Part shown: positions 17,365 through 26,887 of the stretch, piece by piece
How the letters are laid out: every line of letters starts with the position of its first letter
How positions within the stretch are numbered: position 1 is the first letter of the stretch
Assembly (NCBI RefSeq): GCF_011089895.1
Contig: NZ_JAANAT010000002.1
Location: 186,001-250,000 of the forward strand
Reading direction: 5' to 3'
Source of the DNA: Mucilaginibacter inviolabilis
GTDB lineage: Bacteria > Bacteroidota > Bacteroidia > Sphingobacteriales > Sphingobacteriaceae
DNA: 64,000 bases
Translations under genes and position numbers: made by a program
Notes under the pieces: model-generated
What the model saw: only the letters and a program-made list of their open reading frames with translations
What the model was told of the DNA's origin: nothing
Databases searched by the model: none

Positions 17365-18045
17365 CTAACGACCTATTCGCCGCTTTTCATCGGGCCAGCC
17401 CTGATGTCTGCTAGGTTCAGGGTTATTCCATTCGTTCAGGAGAAAAGCCAGATGCTGACCATCCGGCACCCCGGCAAATACGATATGTTCAGGCAATTCT
17501 TCAGGCGCATGATACGGGTCAAATTCATGCAAAAAAGGCACCTGGGTTACGCGCGTGTCGATATAGATACCCGTTTTACCCCCTCGTTTAAACACGTCGG
17601 CGAAGCTGATCATGTTCCAGCAATTTTCGGTATCCCGAAAAGCTTTCCGCTTTTCATCCACGAAGAAATCTTTCCCTGCAATTTGGATCACCGGCAGATC
17701 TGTCTGAAAATCTTTACGCCAGCCCGGTTTAATTTCGTCGAGCTTTGTATTTCTGCCCTGCGGGTCCATCGCGTCAAACGGGTAGAACCAAAATAGTTTG
17801 ACCTGTTCGGGAATTTGCCCGGTCAGCGGGCCGTCATAGACCTGTTTTGTTTCCGTATCGTACCATAATTCATAATGATCTTCCAAGCACATCATATCGA
17901 ACAGGTCGATCTGATTTTCAGGCCTGTCAACTTCCACCAGTGCCATCAGGTATCCATTCACAAAGAACGGTGTGCCTTCCAGTTCAATGACCGGGAAGGG
18001 CCCCTTGTAATTATTTTCCTGTTTCATTTGCTTATCCGTTATCAT
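17365..18045 (-). CDS. ICE protein with two copies of the repeated ~90-residue domain; Arg-terminated
   Basis: A 226-residue protein made of two similar halves: FPVIELEGTPFFVNG ... ELWYDTETKQV, and LPVIQIAGKDFFVDE ... GIYIDTRVTQV ... ELPEHIVFAGVP. The second half closely matches the C-terminal copy in the 264-residue protein at 8589. The start overlaps the stop of the methylase-helicase gene by 4 bp. It ends KRRIGR. Function unknown; the conserved modules may bind a shared partner. Confidence 0.7.
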   Translation of the reverse strand: MITDKQMKQENNYKGPFPVIELEGTPFFVNGYLMALVEVDRPENQIDLFDMMCLEDHYELWYDTETKQVYDGPLTGQIPEQVKLFWFYPFDAMDPQGRNTKLDEIKPGWRKDFQTDLPVIQIAGKDFFVDEKRKAFRDTENCWNMISFADVFKRGGKTGIYIDTRVTQVPFLHEFDPYHAPEELPEHIVFAGVPDGQHLAFLLNEWNNPEPSRHQGWPDEKRRIGR

Positions 18046-21000
18046 CGTTTAACATAGGCCGGTACGACCTCTGCCTCTTCTTCTAGGGCTTCGCGCTGTT
18101 CTTCCCCCGGAATATTGATCTCCTGCTGCGCTTGTGTTTCCTTTTCTTTTTCGGCGATCTTCCGGCTGATCTCTGCTTCGAGCACTTCCATTTCCTTCTT
18201 TAGGGAAGCCAGTTCATATTCCTGGTCAAATGGCCGCTGCGTAAGTTCACGGACTTCAGGTATCTGTTTATTGATACCCGCTAATTCCTTTTCATACCGG
18301 TCGGCCATACCCACCACCCGGTTGATCGCGTCCAGGAAATAACGCGCCGCGAGTTTGGCATTGTCAATATTCGGCGCGCCGCCGTTCTGCATGTATTTGA
18401 TCCCGGTAGTCCTGCTCTCGGCATACAGGGAGGTGACATGTTCGATCCTGCTGCTAAATACTGTCTCTACTGTTTGGAGCTTCCGCCGGATGTAAAGGTC
18501 AAAGCCGTATAGTTCCCCCAGGAGCAACTCTGGTTTGCTGTAATCCGCAGGCTGCCAGTTCTTGTATAACTCAATAAAGTGGTTTCCGATAGCGATGGCA
18601 TCTGCCGAAAGCATATCTTTCAATTTTAACGGATTCAGCTTGACGCCTTCTTCGTCATGTTTTAGCACATTTTTATAGGCTGCGTCATCTTTGCGAACCA
18701 GTTCCAGTGTGGCCCTGGTTTCCCGGCTTCTTTTTTCCAGGTCTTCCAACAGGTAACGGCTTTGGGAAACCTCCTTGAAATGAGCGCCTTTGTAACCTTC
18801 TAATTCAGCCACTTTTTTTTCGAGGCGGGTTTTTTCCAGTAAGGAGGTATCACCCGATAAAATGGCGATGTACTCGGAAAAGCTCATGCCGCTTTGTTCA
18901 TCGATCGCGCCCTCATCCAGGGTTCGGACAGAGAGTTCGTTATTTTTCATCTGGCTGATGAAGATCTGCTTGTTTTTGAGCAGGTTGAATTTATAGTTGT
19001 CCAGTGATTGCTCCACGGCATAGATAAAGTTCCTGACCTTATTGCCATAAAACATTTTGGCCAGCCAGTTACCCTGCCTTGCGCCGCGACCGTCGCGCTG
19101 CTCCAGCTCCGACGGTTTCCATGGTATGTCCAGATGGTGCATGGCAACGACCCGTTCCTGTACATTGAGGCCCGTCCCTGCTTTCTCGGTGCTGCCGATC
19201 AGGATGCGGATCTCGCCGGCATTCATTTTCCGGAACAGCTCCTTGCGCTGGCGGTCGGTTGCCCAATTATGAATAAAGGTGATCTGGTTAGCCGGGATAT
19301 TAAAATCATTGACCAGCTTTTCCTTCAGGGCGTCGTATACATTGAATTCACCGGGTTTAGGGGTGCCGATGTCACTGAATATGATCTGCGTTCCTTTATG
19401 CGGCGTGCTTTCATGGTAGATCTCCGCGACATTCCTGGCGCATACATTGACCTTGTTCCCGGGATGGTCCCCATATTTTTCAGGGTCGACCAGCCGCATA
19501 TCGACGGCCATTTTTTTGGCATAGTTGGTCGCGATCAGCATCCGGCCCTTGTCTTCATCCCTGGACAGCGGGCGCCTGCCAATGACCGTCGCGTCGCCGG
19601 TCCGGGCAAATTGCATCAGCCGTTTAATAAACTCCTGCTGATCAGGCGTTGGTTTGATATTGACCAGGGTTTCCTCAATTACCGGCTTGTCCAGGTTGAT
19701 ATGTTTGGCCGTCTTGTAATCGGTGATCTGGTTATAAAACAGCGCCAGTTCAGGTACCTTGATAAAATGCCGGAATCGCTCCTTCGCCCGTATCTCATTG
19801 GTGACCGTAAATTCAAAATCAACCGTCTTCCGTGCATAGACCGCCGCCCAGGCATCAAAATTGGAGATGCGCTGCCTTTCGAGTTCCCTTGGGCGGAGAT
19901 ACTTAAAGATCAGGTACATCTCGGTCAGGCTGTTGGAGATAGGCGTACCGGACAAAAAAGTGGCGCAGAGATCGGTATCGTAACGGTCCTGTAAGGTGCG
20001 GATGGCAAAAAGCATATTCAGCGCCTTTTGGCTGCCCGCGATATTGCCTAAGCCGGCAACCTTCGTGTGCCGGGTCGTAAAAGTGAGGTTTTTGAATTTA
20101 TGCGATTCATCGATGAACAAATGATCGACGTTCATCTCCCGGAAATTAATGCCGGTATCCTTCCGCTGTTCGATGGACTCGATCACGCCTTTGAGCTTGG
20201 CTTCCAGATTTTCCTTCCTGATCTCCAGGCCTTTTAACATCTCGCGGGACACTTCCTCGCCCGCATCCTGCACCGTGCGCAGATCCAGTTCGGTGTTATC
20301 CAGCTCAATTTCGAGTATCTGCCGCTGTATTTCCGGCGCCTGCGGTATTTTGCCAAACTGGTCATGCGTTAAAATGATGCAGTCCCAATTGTTGTTTTTG
20401 ATCTCGTGAAAGATCCGTTTGCGCTTAGCCGGTTCAAAATCATTTTCACCGGGCGCCAGCAACTTTGCTTTCGGATAGGCCAGCCGGAAAGTATCGGTGA
20501 TCTGCTGCACATTAGCTTTTAAGGCAATGATCATCGGCTTGTGAACAATGCCCAGGCGTTTCATTTCCATGGCGGCAACGATCATGGTGAGGGTCTTTCC
20601 AAGGCCGACCTCATGGTCGATCAGCCCGCCGTTGTTTTGCATCAGCCGCCAGGCCGCATTTCGCTGCGAGGAATAAAGGTCTTCGATCTTCAGCGCTTTG
20701 AAATCGAGCCCCGGAAAGGTCAGGTGGCTGCCGTCGTATTCGCGGAGCGAATAGCAGTTATAGGTATCGTTGTATAATTTTTCTAAATACTGCTTGTCCT
20801 CGTTAGGCAGCTCCATTAACCAAAGCAGGTAGCGCGCCCGCATGGTATCGATCTTCCGGTGCGCATTTTGTATCGCTTCGGTATCCGGCACGCGGACTAC
20901 TTTGCCGAACTGCTCCACCGGGTAGGTGAAATGCGGATTGGTATTCAGCAAGGCATATTCGAGTAAGGTCCGGCCGGTGACCTTGTTACTTTCCTTTGGG

Positions 21001-23522
21001 GTTACCGAAAATTCTTCGTTCGTGATGGTATTACCCTTTTTTCCGTAGCTAACCTTATAATCGTCTAATGAAACCAGGTACTGTATTTTGGTATCGAGCT
21101 TAAAAAGATCGCTTGCAAAGCGCTCGTAATATTCAATAGGTACCCAGCGCTCCCCCAGGTTAAAGTCCAGTCTTTCAAAGGGTATTCTTTCCGGCTGAAC
21201 CCGGCGGATCGCGGCAAGGCTCCTGGCGAACTGGAGATTTTGCGGATCGTCTGCGGCCAGCTTTTCGGCGATCTTTAACTTTTGCACCACATCGCCGGAC
21301 AGGTAATTGTCGGTGGTTTCCCAGGCCTGTGTTTTTGGGTTTAATAAGATCTGTTTCTCCAGTTGTAAAATGATCTCGTCATCGGTCAGGCCGGTGATTT
21401 GCCCGATGACCGGCAGATCCACCCGGCCGCTATCGTTCAGGCTGCGCGCCAGCGCTTCGGCAGGGTCGTCGGTTTTCAGCATTTCCTTTTGCTGAAACAG
21501 CGGACCGTAAAAAATATCCGACCGGACAAACTTGTCCCCTTCCCTGATCTCAAGCGAGGAAAGCGTTTTAAAACCTAAAGCCGGATCATTAAAGATGCGG
21601 TTCCGGTTAATGTTTTTGTTCAGTTCCCCGTATTTGGCGACAAAGGCGTCATAATAAACATTGAGCGAATGCCGTAATTCGGGAAACTGTATCGCGTGTT
21701 CGTTCTCATACCCGGAAAGTTCCAGGTAGGTATCACGCAGAGTAATATAATCCTCGTAAAACGGCAGTTCCGGCTGCGGGTCAAGCGGTTTGAATTTTGC
21801 CTCAAAGTTGTTTGGTTCGCCGATCAGGCCGGCCTTGCCTTCAAAGATCACCAGGGTATCCTTGATATAAAAAGGTTTCAGGTCCGTAAAGGCCTTTGGT
21901 TTATCCGGCAGTAATTTAAAGGCCGGCTCTAAGCTTGTATCCCCTTCGTAGCGATAATCATGACCGAAAAGTTTGAGTTTGACAGAAAGGGCATCCAATT
22001 CCTGGCCCAGGCTGAGGCCGGATAGCCATTTTGCCGGGAACGAAATCTCCGAAAGGTTACTATACAGCTTATAACTGTAACGGTTATTCGCTTTGGCACG
22101 CGCGGTGACCAGGATAATGCTGTCGTGGTTCGGCCGCGCAGTAGTGCGAACGATGCTGATCACCCGCGCCGTCCCCGCATCTACAAATTGCCTGTCCAGA
22201 TCATCGAGGTAAGCCAGCGCTTTGTTTTCCTTGTCAGCCTGCACCGGGGCGTCAAACAAACCTAACTGGCCAAAAAGTAATCCGGTGTTGTCAGCTTTCT
22301 TTTCCTGTTCGGGTACCGGTAAAAATGTGAATTGTTTCAGGTGCCCTTCTTTTTTATCAAAGGAGATCGCCTGCCATTTGGCGTGATCGAGATTGGCGAA
22401 CCCGGCAAGCAGCTGTTCTTTGAGTAAGGGGACAATGTTCTCCATTTCCCCATTTTGCCAGGCTACCCGGGAGGCTTTGCCCCTGGCGTTGGTGCCTTCA
22501 ATGATCTCGTCGGCATAGATCAGTTCGTTCTTATCCGCTAACCAGGCATTCAGGTAATATTTACCAAAAGAATTCTCAACCTCTACGGTATTGATCAGGT
22601 GGCTTTCGGCTTCGCTTAGCGTTTCCTTATGATCGTTCTTCTGTACCAGGATCAGGTGCATACCCACCTCTACATTCGCGTTTTCCTTCATCAGGTTGGC
22701 GGGCAGTACCGCAACCGTTAACAGGTCAGCCGAGGTAAACAGGTATTTCCTGGCCAGCTCATTGGAAGGATTATTCAGGAAAGCATCGGTAACGATATAG
22801 GCCAGTATGCCGCCGTCTTTGATCTTATCCAGCCCTTTTGCAAAAAAATAAGTATGTACTTTGGCTGAGATACCGCTTTTGTTATAAGCCGGATCGTGTA
22901 CCGCGATTTTGCCAAACGGAATATTGCTGATGATCAGATCGGCTTGCGCCTTTTCGGTGGCTGCGGTTTCTTCGAGTTTTTTGATCTGCACGTCCACCGG
23001 CACGTTGTGTACCGAACAAATGGCGGTCAAGATTTTGCCGGTCAGGATATCTTTTTCCACCGCGGTGACCTGTTCGAGGCTTTCAAATGCCAGTACCGCC
23101 TCGTCGATAAATACACCGGCCCCGGCGCTGGGCTCATATAAGCGTTTTGGTAATATATTCGCTTCAAGCATGGCGGCATAGATCGCGCCGGGGATATAAG
23201 CTGGTGTATAATAGGCGGTTTGCGAACTACTTTTAAGGGCATCAATAGCTGCCTTATATTCTTTTGCGGTCAATTTTTCCTGCAGCAGTTCATGCAGTTC
23301 CATGACCTGGGGGTAAAGTTTAAGGTCAGCATTGGAGGCGCCGAACTTTTCCCATTCCGTAATTTCCCCGGCTGGAAAAAGCACGGCTTTCAGGCCGCCA
23401 AAGCCGGCATATTTTTTCAGGGTTTGCAATTCTGTTTCGGTGAGCTGCCGGCCGGTAAAGTCCAGCGCGATGCGGATGGCTGCGATATTATCTGCCATCT
23501 TCCTTGCCGGGTTAAATGCCAT
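18042..23522 (-). CDS. Giant N6-adenine methylase-helicase (DarB-like antirestriction protein); Arg-terminated
   Basis: The 1826-residue protein has an N-terminal methyltransferase with motif I YEPSAGAG (129-136) and motif IV SNIPFG (199-204, NIPF in place of NPPF/Y). A superfamily 2 helicase follows, with HEVGLGKT near 970, FIDESH near 1139, LSGTPISNS, and QRDGRGARQGN near 1480. The C-terminus is rich in coiled coil. The same architecture in phage P1 DarB protects injected DNA from type I restriction, and homologues are frequent in Bacteroidetes ICEs. A strong Shine-Dalgarno sequence, AGGAGG, lies 6 nt before the ATG. It ends PAYVKR. Confidence 0.88.
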   Translation of the reverse strand: MAFNPARKMADNIAAIRIALDFTGRQLTETELQTLKKYAGFGGLKAVLFPAGEITEWEKFGASNADLKLYPQVMELHELLQEKLTAKEYKAAIDALKSSSQTAYYTPAYIPGAIYAAMLEANILPKRLYEPSAGAGVFIDEAVLAFESLEQVTAVEKDILTGKILTAICSVHNVPVDVQIKKLEETAATEKAQADLIISNIPFGKIAVHDPAYNKSGISAKVHTYFFAKGLDKIKDGGILAYIVTDAFLNNPSNELARKYLFTSADLLTVAVLPANLMKENANVEVGMHLILVQKNDHKETLSEAESHLINTVEVENSFGKYYLNAWLADKNELIYADEIIEGTNARGKASRVAWQNGEMENIVPLLKEQLLAGFANLDHAKWQAISFDKKEGHLKQFTFLPVPEQEKKADNTGLLFGQLGLFDAPVQADKENKALAYLDDLDRQFVDAGTARVISIVRTTARPNHDSIILVTARAKANNRYSYKLYSNLSEISFPAKWLSGLSLGQELDALSVKLKLFGHDYRYEGDTSLEPAFKLLPDKPKAFTDLKPFYIKDTLVIFEGKAGLIGEPNNFEAKFKPLDPQPELPFYEDYITLRDTYLELSGYENEHAIQFPELRHSLNVYYDAFVAKYGELNKNINRNRIFNDPALGFKTLSSLEIREGDKFVRSDIFYGPLFQQKEMLKTDDPAEALARSLNDSGRVDLPVIGQITGLTDDEIILQLEKQILLNPKTQAWETTDNYLSGDVVQKLKIAEKLAADDPQNLQFARSLAAIRRVQPERIPFERLDFNLGERWVPIEYYERFASDLFKLDTKIQYLVSLDDYKVSYGKKGNTITNEEFSVTPKESNKVTGRTLLEYALLNTNPHFTYPVEQFGKVVRVPDTEAIQNAHRKIDTMRARYLLWLMELPNEDKQYLEKLYNDTYNCYSLREYDGSHLTFPGLDFKALKIEDLYSSQRNAAWRLMQNNGGLIDHEVGLGKTLTMIVAAMEMKRLGIVHKPMIIALKANVQQITDTFRLAYPKAKLLAPGENDFEPAKRKRIFHEIKNNNWDCIILTHDQFGKIPQAPEIQRQILEIELDNTELDLRTVQDAGEEVSREMLKGLEIRKENLEAKLKGVIESIEQRKDTGINFREMNVDHLFIDESHKFKNLTFTTRHTKVAGLGNIAGSQKALNMLFAIRTLQDRYDTDLCATFLSGTPISNSLTEMYLIFKYLRPRELERQRISNFDAWAAVYARKTVDFEFTVTNEIRAKERFRHFIKVPELALFYNQITDYKTAKHINLDKPVIEETLVNIKPTPDQQEFIKRLMQFARTGDATVIGRRPLSRDEDKGRMLIATNYAKKMAVDMRLVDPEKYGDHPGNKVNVCARNVAEIYHESTPHKGTQIIFSDIGTPKPGEFNVYDALKEKLVNDFNIPANQITFIHNWATDRQRKELFRKMNAGEIRILIGSTEKAGTGLNVQERVVAMHHLDIPWKPSELEQRDGRGARQGNWLAKMFYGNKVRNFIYAVEQSLDNYKFNLLKNKQIFISQMKNNELSVRTLDEGAIDEQSGMSFSEYIAILSGDTSLLEKTRLEKKVAELEGYKGAHFKEVSQSRYLLEDLEKRSRETRATLELVRKDDAAYKNVLKHDEEGVKLNPLKLKDMLSADAIAIGNHFIELYKNWQPADYSKPELLLGELYGFDLYIRRKLQTVETVFSSRIEHVTSLYAESRTTGIKYMQNGGAPNIDNAKLAARYFLDAINRVVGMADRYEKELAGINKQIPEVRELTQRPFDQEYELASLKKEMEVLEAEISRKIAEKEKETQAQQEINIPGEEQREALEEEAEVVPAYVKR

Positions 23523-23523
23523 A

Positions 23524-23739
23524 TCACACCTCCTGTAAATAATCTGCTATGGTGCCGATCACTTCATATTTTAAGAAGCGGTCGTCCTCGTCCAGGCCCG
23601 TCATTAAGGGCGCACAGAGTTCGAGGATATTGGTAAGCTCGTAGTGCAGTATCCCGTGGTTGGAAAAGCGCAGATAGGTCCTGAAAAATTCCTGTTCCAG
23701 TACGAGCTTTACATAATCGTAGGCTATGGATTCAGTCAT
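23524..23739 (-). CDS. Small conserved-looking ICE protein, unknown
   Basis: A 71-residue acidic, helical protein (MTESIAYDYVKLVLEQEFF ... DRFLKYEVIGTIADYLQEV). Its stop lies one base before the methylase-helicase ATG, and the ribosome binding site of that gene lies inside its end, so the two are probably coupled. It could be a partner or regulator of the giant enzyme. No family recognised. Confidence 0.6.
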   Translation of the reverse strand: MTESIAYDYVKLVLEQEFFRTYLRFSNHGILHYELTNILELCAPLMTGLDEDDRFLKYEVIGTIADYLQEV

Positions 23740-23757
23740 ACAAAATGAGTAAAAGAA

Positions 23758-24552
23758 TTAGTTGGGCAACATATCCGCGTCGAGTATATCCTGGTAGGAA
23801 ATGCTGAGGGTTATGATGCGCCCGGAAAGCTGCTTTTCACTGAGTTCCGCATGCAGTACCTTATTCCCGGGAAAGGACATCTTTTTAAAGACGAAGATGT
23901 TCCTGTAATTTTTGGAGAAGGCTGGCGGGTTGAACAATACAAACTCCGGTTTGACCTCTACCGACTGGTTATTGGCTGCCTTGGTTACTTTTTTATCATC
24001 CACCTTAAACCGGAGATCGGCGATATCATATTTCAAGTTCGTTTTGTTGTGGTAACCGATGTCGAGGAAAATGTAATCACCGACGGTGTACACATGGTTC
24101 AATCGTCCTTTGATGCCGAAGGCTTTAACCTTTTCCATGCGCTTATCGGGGCTTTTGGCCACCAGGCTTAGCGCTAATGCCTTCAGCTGGTTTTGTGACA
24201 GGCCGATGCCGGAGATATCCAGGGGCCGCATATCGTTCGGAACAATATTGACCGCTGTAGGTACGCCCGGATAGCCGGGTAAGAGCCGGTATTGTGCAAT
24301 AAATTTCTCGCCTGCCACGGTAACCACCGAACCCGAAAAAGTTTTCAGGGAGTCCCGCAATTTTAAACGCAAAACGTTTTTGAGCGGCAGATCGCCGATC
24401 AGCTCTTTCGTGGAAATATCCACGTATTGGATGGCTTCCGGGGAAATAAAATGGATCGTCAGGTTTTCCGGCAAATAAACTACCGGCAGTTTTTCCTGGG
24501 CATAAAGGGATGGGGCACATAGCACCAATAAGAAGAATAACATCTTTTTCAT
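23758..24552 (-). CDS. traN: TraN, conjugative transposon outer/periplasmic T4SS component (DUF4138)
   Basis: The 264-residue protein has a signal peptide (MKKMLFFLLVLCAPSLYA) and a beta-rich body. Features match the TraN family: IHFISPEAIQYVDIS near the start, YIFLDIGYHNKTNLKYDI, and a final domain with SKNYRNIFVFKK. TraN is the VirB9-like partner of TraM in the outer-membrane core complex. It lies 23 bp downstream of traM in the same operon. Confidence 0.88.
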   Translation of the reverse strand: MKKMLFFLLVLCAPSLYAQEKLPVVYLPENLTIHFISPEAIQYVDISTKELIGDLPLKNVLRLKLRDSLKTFSGSVVTVAGEKFIAQYRLLPGYPGVPTAVNIVPNDMRPLDISGIGLSQNQLKALALSLVAKSPDKRMEKVKAFGIKGRLNHVYTVGDYIFLDIGYHNKTNLKYDIADLRFKVDDKKVTKAANNQSVEVKPEFVLFNPPAFSKNYRNIFVFKKMSFPGNKVLHAELSEKQLSGRIITLSISYQDILDADMLPN

Positions 24553-24575
24553 GATTCGTAAGTTTTTTCGGGTGT

Positions 24576-25784
24576 TTATTTCGTTTTATCGGCATCCGGC
24601 ACGGCTGGGCCGTTGTGTGCGTTTTGCAGCGCATCGGTGTCGATCAGATAGATATATGAATTGTATTTGAGCTTCGCTTTGTTTTTGCGGATGAGGTCCG
24701 CAATGGCGGACGAAGTAGACTGAAAAACTTTATCAAGTGAGCTCATGATAAACTGGCTGTTGCCGGAACTGCCATCGATCGTTACGCCCTGAACAGCGTT
24801 GCCGCCCAGGTCTTTGGTAAAATCGCGAAAGGCAGATGAAGGCACATAGAGGCCGGGCAGGCCGTCCATATCATATACATCCAGCTTAACCGGCAGTATT
24901 CTTCCCTCGTATAAGATAGAGGTAATGGCCAGCGTGACACGCTGCTCCGAAAAGCCGCTGATTTGGGCAAACAGGTAAGTACCTGCTTTGATCAGGTTAT
25001 TTCCCGCTTTGATGTCTTCCAGCAGCTTCAGCCGGAGTCGTGAGCCGGCGTAACCGGTCACATTTTCGTCGATGACCGCACTGATAAAGGCAGGTTCTTT
25101 TGCCGGAAGCACCGTGTTAAAGTCGCTTGAGATCGCGTCCGCTTTTTCAACCGCCAGTTTAAACCGGTTTTCTTTTTGCCTGGCTGCTTTGTCGGCTAAC
25201 TGCTTTTTCTTCAGTTCCTCCTTGTAGGCCGGATCATTTTGTTTATTGATGCTATCCATAATGGCCATTTGGGCCTTAAACACTTCCATTGGGTCTTTTT
25301 CCTTCGGGGAGCTTTCCGCCGGACCGGTGGTATTCGCCTGCCTGCGGCTCATGGCTTCAATAGCTTTGGCGACCTGCCGGTCATGGCTGACGCTTTCGGT
25401 TTGAACGGGTCCGCCAACCGGGCTATTTGCTGTGCCGAATTTTAGCTTCATCGCCTGCTGGATGGAATCCAGTTTTTTCTTTTGCTGATCGGAATAATCA
25501 TTGTTATAGGCGGGATTGCTGGAGCTTTCGCGCGGGATCACATTTACCGCGGTTAGTCCGTCCGCTTCCTTGTAGGTATTGCGGTAGGCGTCCAGCTTAT
25601 CGGCCAGCTGCTTTTTACGCACATCGGCGGAGACATTGCCGACTGAGCCGTTCAACCCGGTATTTTCTTTGACTACTTGCTTCGGTTTGGAAAAACCGCT
25701 GTGCCAGGCGTAAAAGAACAGGCACAAAAAAGGCAGCAGGATAACGGGCAGCACATATTTGGGCTGCTTAAAATTAATTTTCAT
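24576..25784 (-). CDS. traM: TraM, VirB10-like T4SS core protein
   Basis: The 402-residue protein has one N-terminal membrane anchor (VLPVILLPFLCLFFYAW), a long low-complexity periplasmic linker (about 40-215) and a C-terminal beta domain (FISAVIDENVTGYAGSRLRL ... GGNAVQGVTIDG). This is the TraM/VirB10 design spanning both membranes. The gene sits between traL and traN, as in other Bacteroidetes ICEs. Confidence 0.88.
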   Translation of the reverse strand: MKINFKQPKYVLPVILLPFLCLFFYAWHSGFSKPKQVVKENTGLNGSVGNVSADVRKKQLADKLDAYRNTYKEADGLTAVNVIPRESSSNPAYNNDYSDQQKKKLDSIQQAMKLKFGTANSPVGGPVQTESVSHDRQVAKAIEAMSRRQANTTGPAESSPKEKDPMEVFKAQMAIMDSINKQNDPAYKEELKKKQLADKAARQKENRFKLAVEKADAISSDFNTVLPAKEPAFISAVIDENVTGYAGSRLRLKLLEDIKAGNNLIKAGTYLFAQISGFSEQRVTLAITSILYEGRILPVKLDVYDMDGLPGLYVPSSAFRDFTKDLGGNAVQGVTIDGSSGNSQFIMSSLDKVFQSTSSAIADLIRKNKAKLKYNSYIYLIDTDALQNAHNGPAVPDADKTK

Positions 25785-25790
25785 AGCATT

Positions 25791-26204
25791 TTATTTGAGT
25801 GTTTGATGAATTTTGGAGAGATGGTCGAGGGCGCTGTCCAGTAAGGTGCTGTCCTGCCCCGTCAGTTGCTTCTTTGCTGTCAGGCTGTCAACCAGCTTTT
25901 TGAGTTGTATGGTTTCCCGGATACTGCCGGTCGCCTGCATGATCTTGCTGAAGCCGTCCTCCAGCGGGCTGACCTTTTCAACGGCAATAGCTTTGGCCCT
26001 TTCGGGGTGCCTGAAAACTGTGAATGACAGCACAAAAGACAGGGCCATCAACAAGACCATACATCCAAAAAAGAACCTGGGATAGGCTCCGGCCAGACGT
26101 TTTGCCGCATCCCCGGCAATGTTGAAATAGGCGCCGAATTCCTTGCGTATTTCGCTATACAGGGTATCCCTGGGATCCCTGTTAGAATGTATTTTTTTCC
26201 ACAT
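25791..26204 (-). CDS. traL: TraL-like inner-membrane protein
   Basis: From the ATG at 26204 the protein has 137 residues. It has one membrane helix (FFFGCMVLLMALSFVLSFTV) and a helical, charged periplasmic part. A start at 26240 is open but would overlap traK deeply. Its place between traK and traM and its topology fit TraL; sequence motifs alone would not identify it. Confidence 0.6.
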   Translation of the reverse strand: MWKKIHSNRDPRDTLYSEIRKEFGAYFNIAGDAAKRLAGAYPRFFFGCMVLLMALSFVLSFTVFRHPERAKAIAVEKVSPLEDGFSKIMQATGSIRETIQLKKLVDSLTAKKQLTGQDSTLLDSALDHLSKIHQTLK

Positions 26205-26808
26205 CTTGCAGGTCTTTGTTTTCAAGGGTCTTCCAGCCACAGATCAGAACGCCATGCGGGTTATTATCGCTTCGCGGGATATCTTTCAGGTAGCCTTCGG
26301 TGATGAGCGAGCGGACAACCGTTGAGCTGCGGCGGTCGATCTTTAATTTTCCGTAATACCGGAAATAGTGTTTGGGCATATCTACCGTGATGGAATCGGT
26401 TTGCAGCGTCAGTACGGAACTGGAGGACAGAATGGAATTAAAAAAACCGTTCTCTTTCAGGTTATTGTATTGTTCCATGCCGGATTCATCCACCAGGTAC
26501 ATGGCTTTTTTCATCTGGTACTCCATGTAGTTATCATCCGGCGTCAGGGAGAAGAACAGGGAATGGAACAGGTCGACATGAGCCCGGTATTCCGCCGGGC
26601 GGTTCATCTGCACATCGGTCTGCCGGGCCAGTATGGGGATGTTGTTATCCAGGATATAAATGCTTTTTTGTGCATTAGAGACAAGCCTGAAGGCGTAGAG
26701 ACAGTTCATGCCGACAATAATCAGCGAGGTCAGCAGGCTGCCCGCGGCAATGAATGTCGCCAGCCTTATTTTCGCTTCGATATTTTTTATGATCATGATC
26801 AATGACAT
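26182..26808 (-). CDS. traK: TraK, VirB8-like T4SS inner-membrane protein
   Basis: A 208-residue protein with one N-terminal membrane helix (IAAGSLLTSLIIVGMNCLYA). The juxtamembrane motif KSIYILDNNIPILARQTD is characteristic of TraK, and a VirB8/NTF2-like periplasmic domain follows. An internal start at 26796 (MIIKNIEAK) is equally likely. VirB8 proteins link the inner-membrane platform to the core complex. Confidence 0.88.
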   Translation of the reverse strand: MSLIMIIKNIEAKIRLATFIAAGSLLTSLIIVGMNCLYAFRLVSNAQKSIYILDNNIPILARQTDVQMNRPAEYRAHVDLFHSLFFSLTPDDNYMEYQMKKAMYLVDESGMEQYNNLKENGFFNSILSSSSVLTLQTDSITVDMPKHYFRYYGKLKIDRRSSTVVRSLITEGYLKDIPRSDNNPHGVLICGWKTLENKDLQDVEKNTF

Positions 26809-26887
26809 TTAAATGAAAAAGGCCGGCCCGCATTCGCAGGTCAGCCTCAAATAAAAAGGAGAAAGAAAGAGAAATAAACAGAAGCGG

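Noticed and set aside
18042..23522. Restriction-modification or DISARM-type system
   Set aside because: The methylase-helicase has no specificity subunit or nuclease partner and sits in an ICE transfer operon, as DarB-like antirestriction proteins do.
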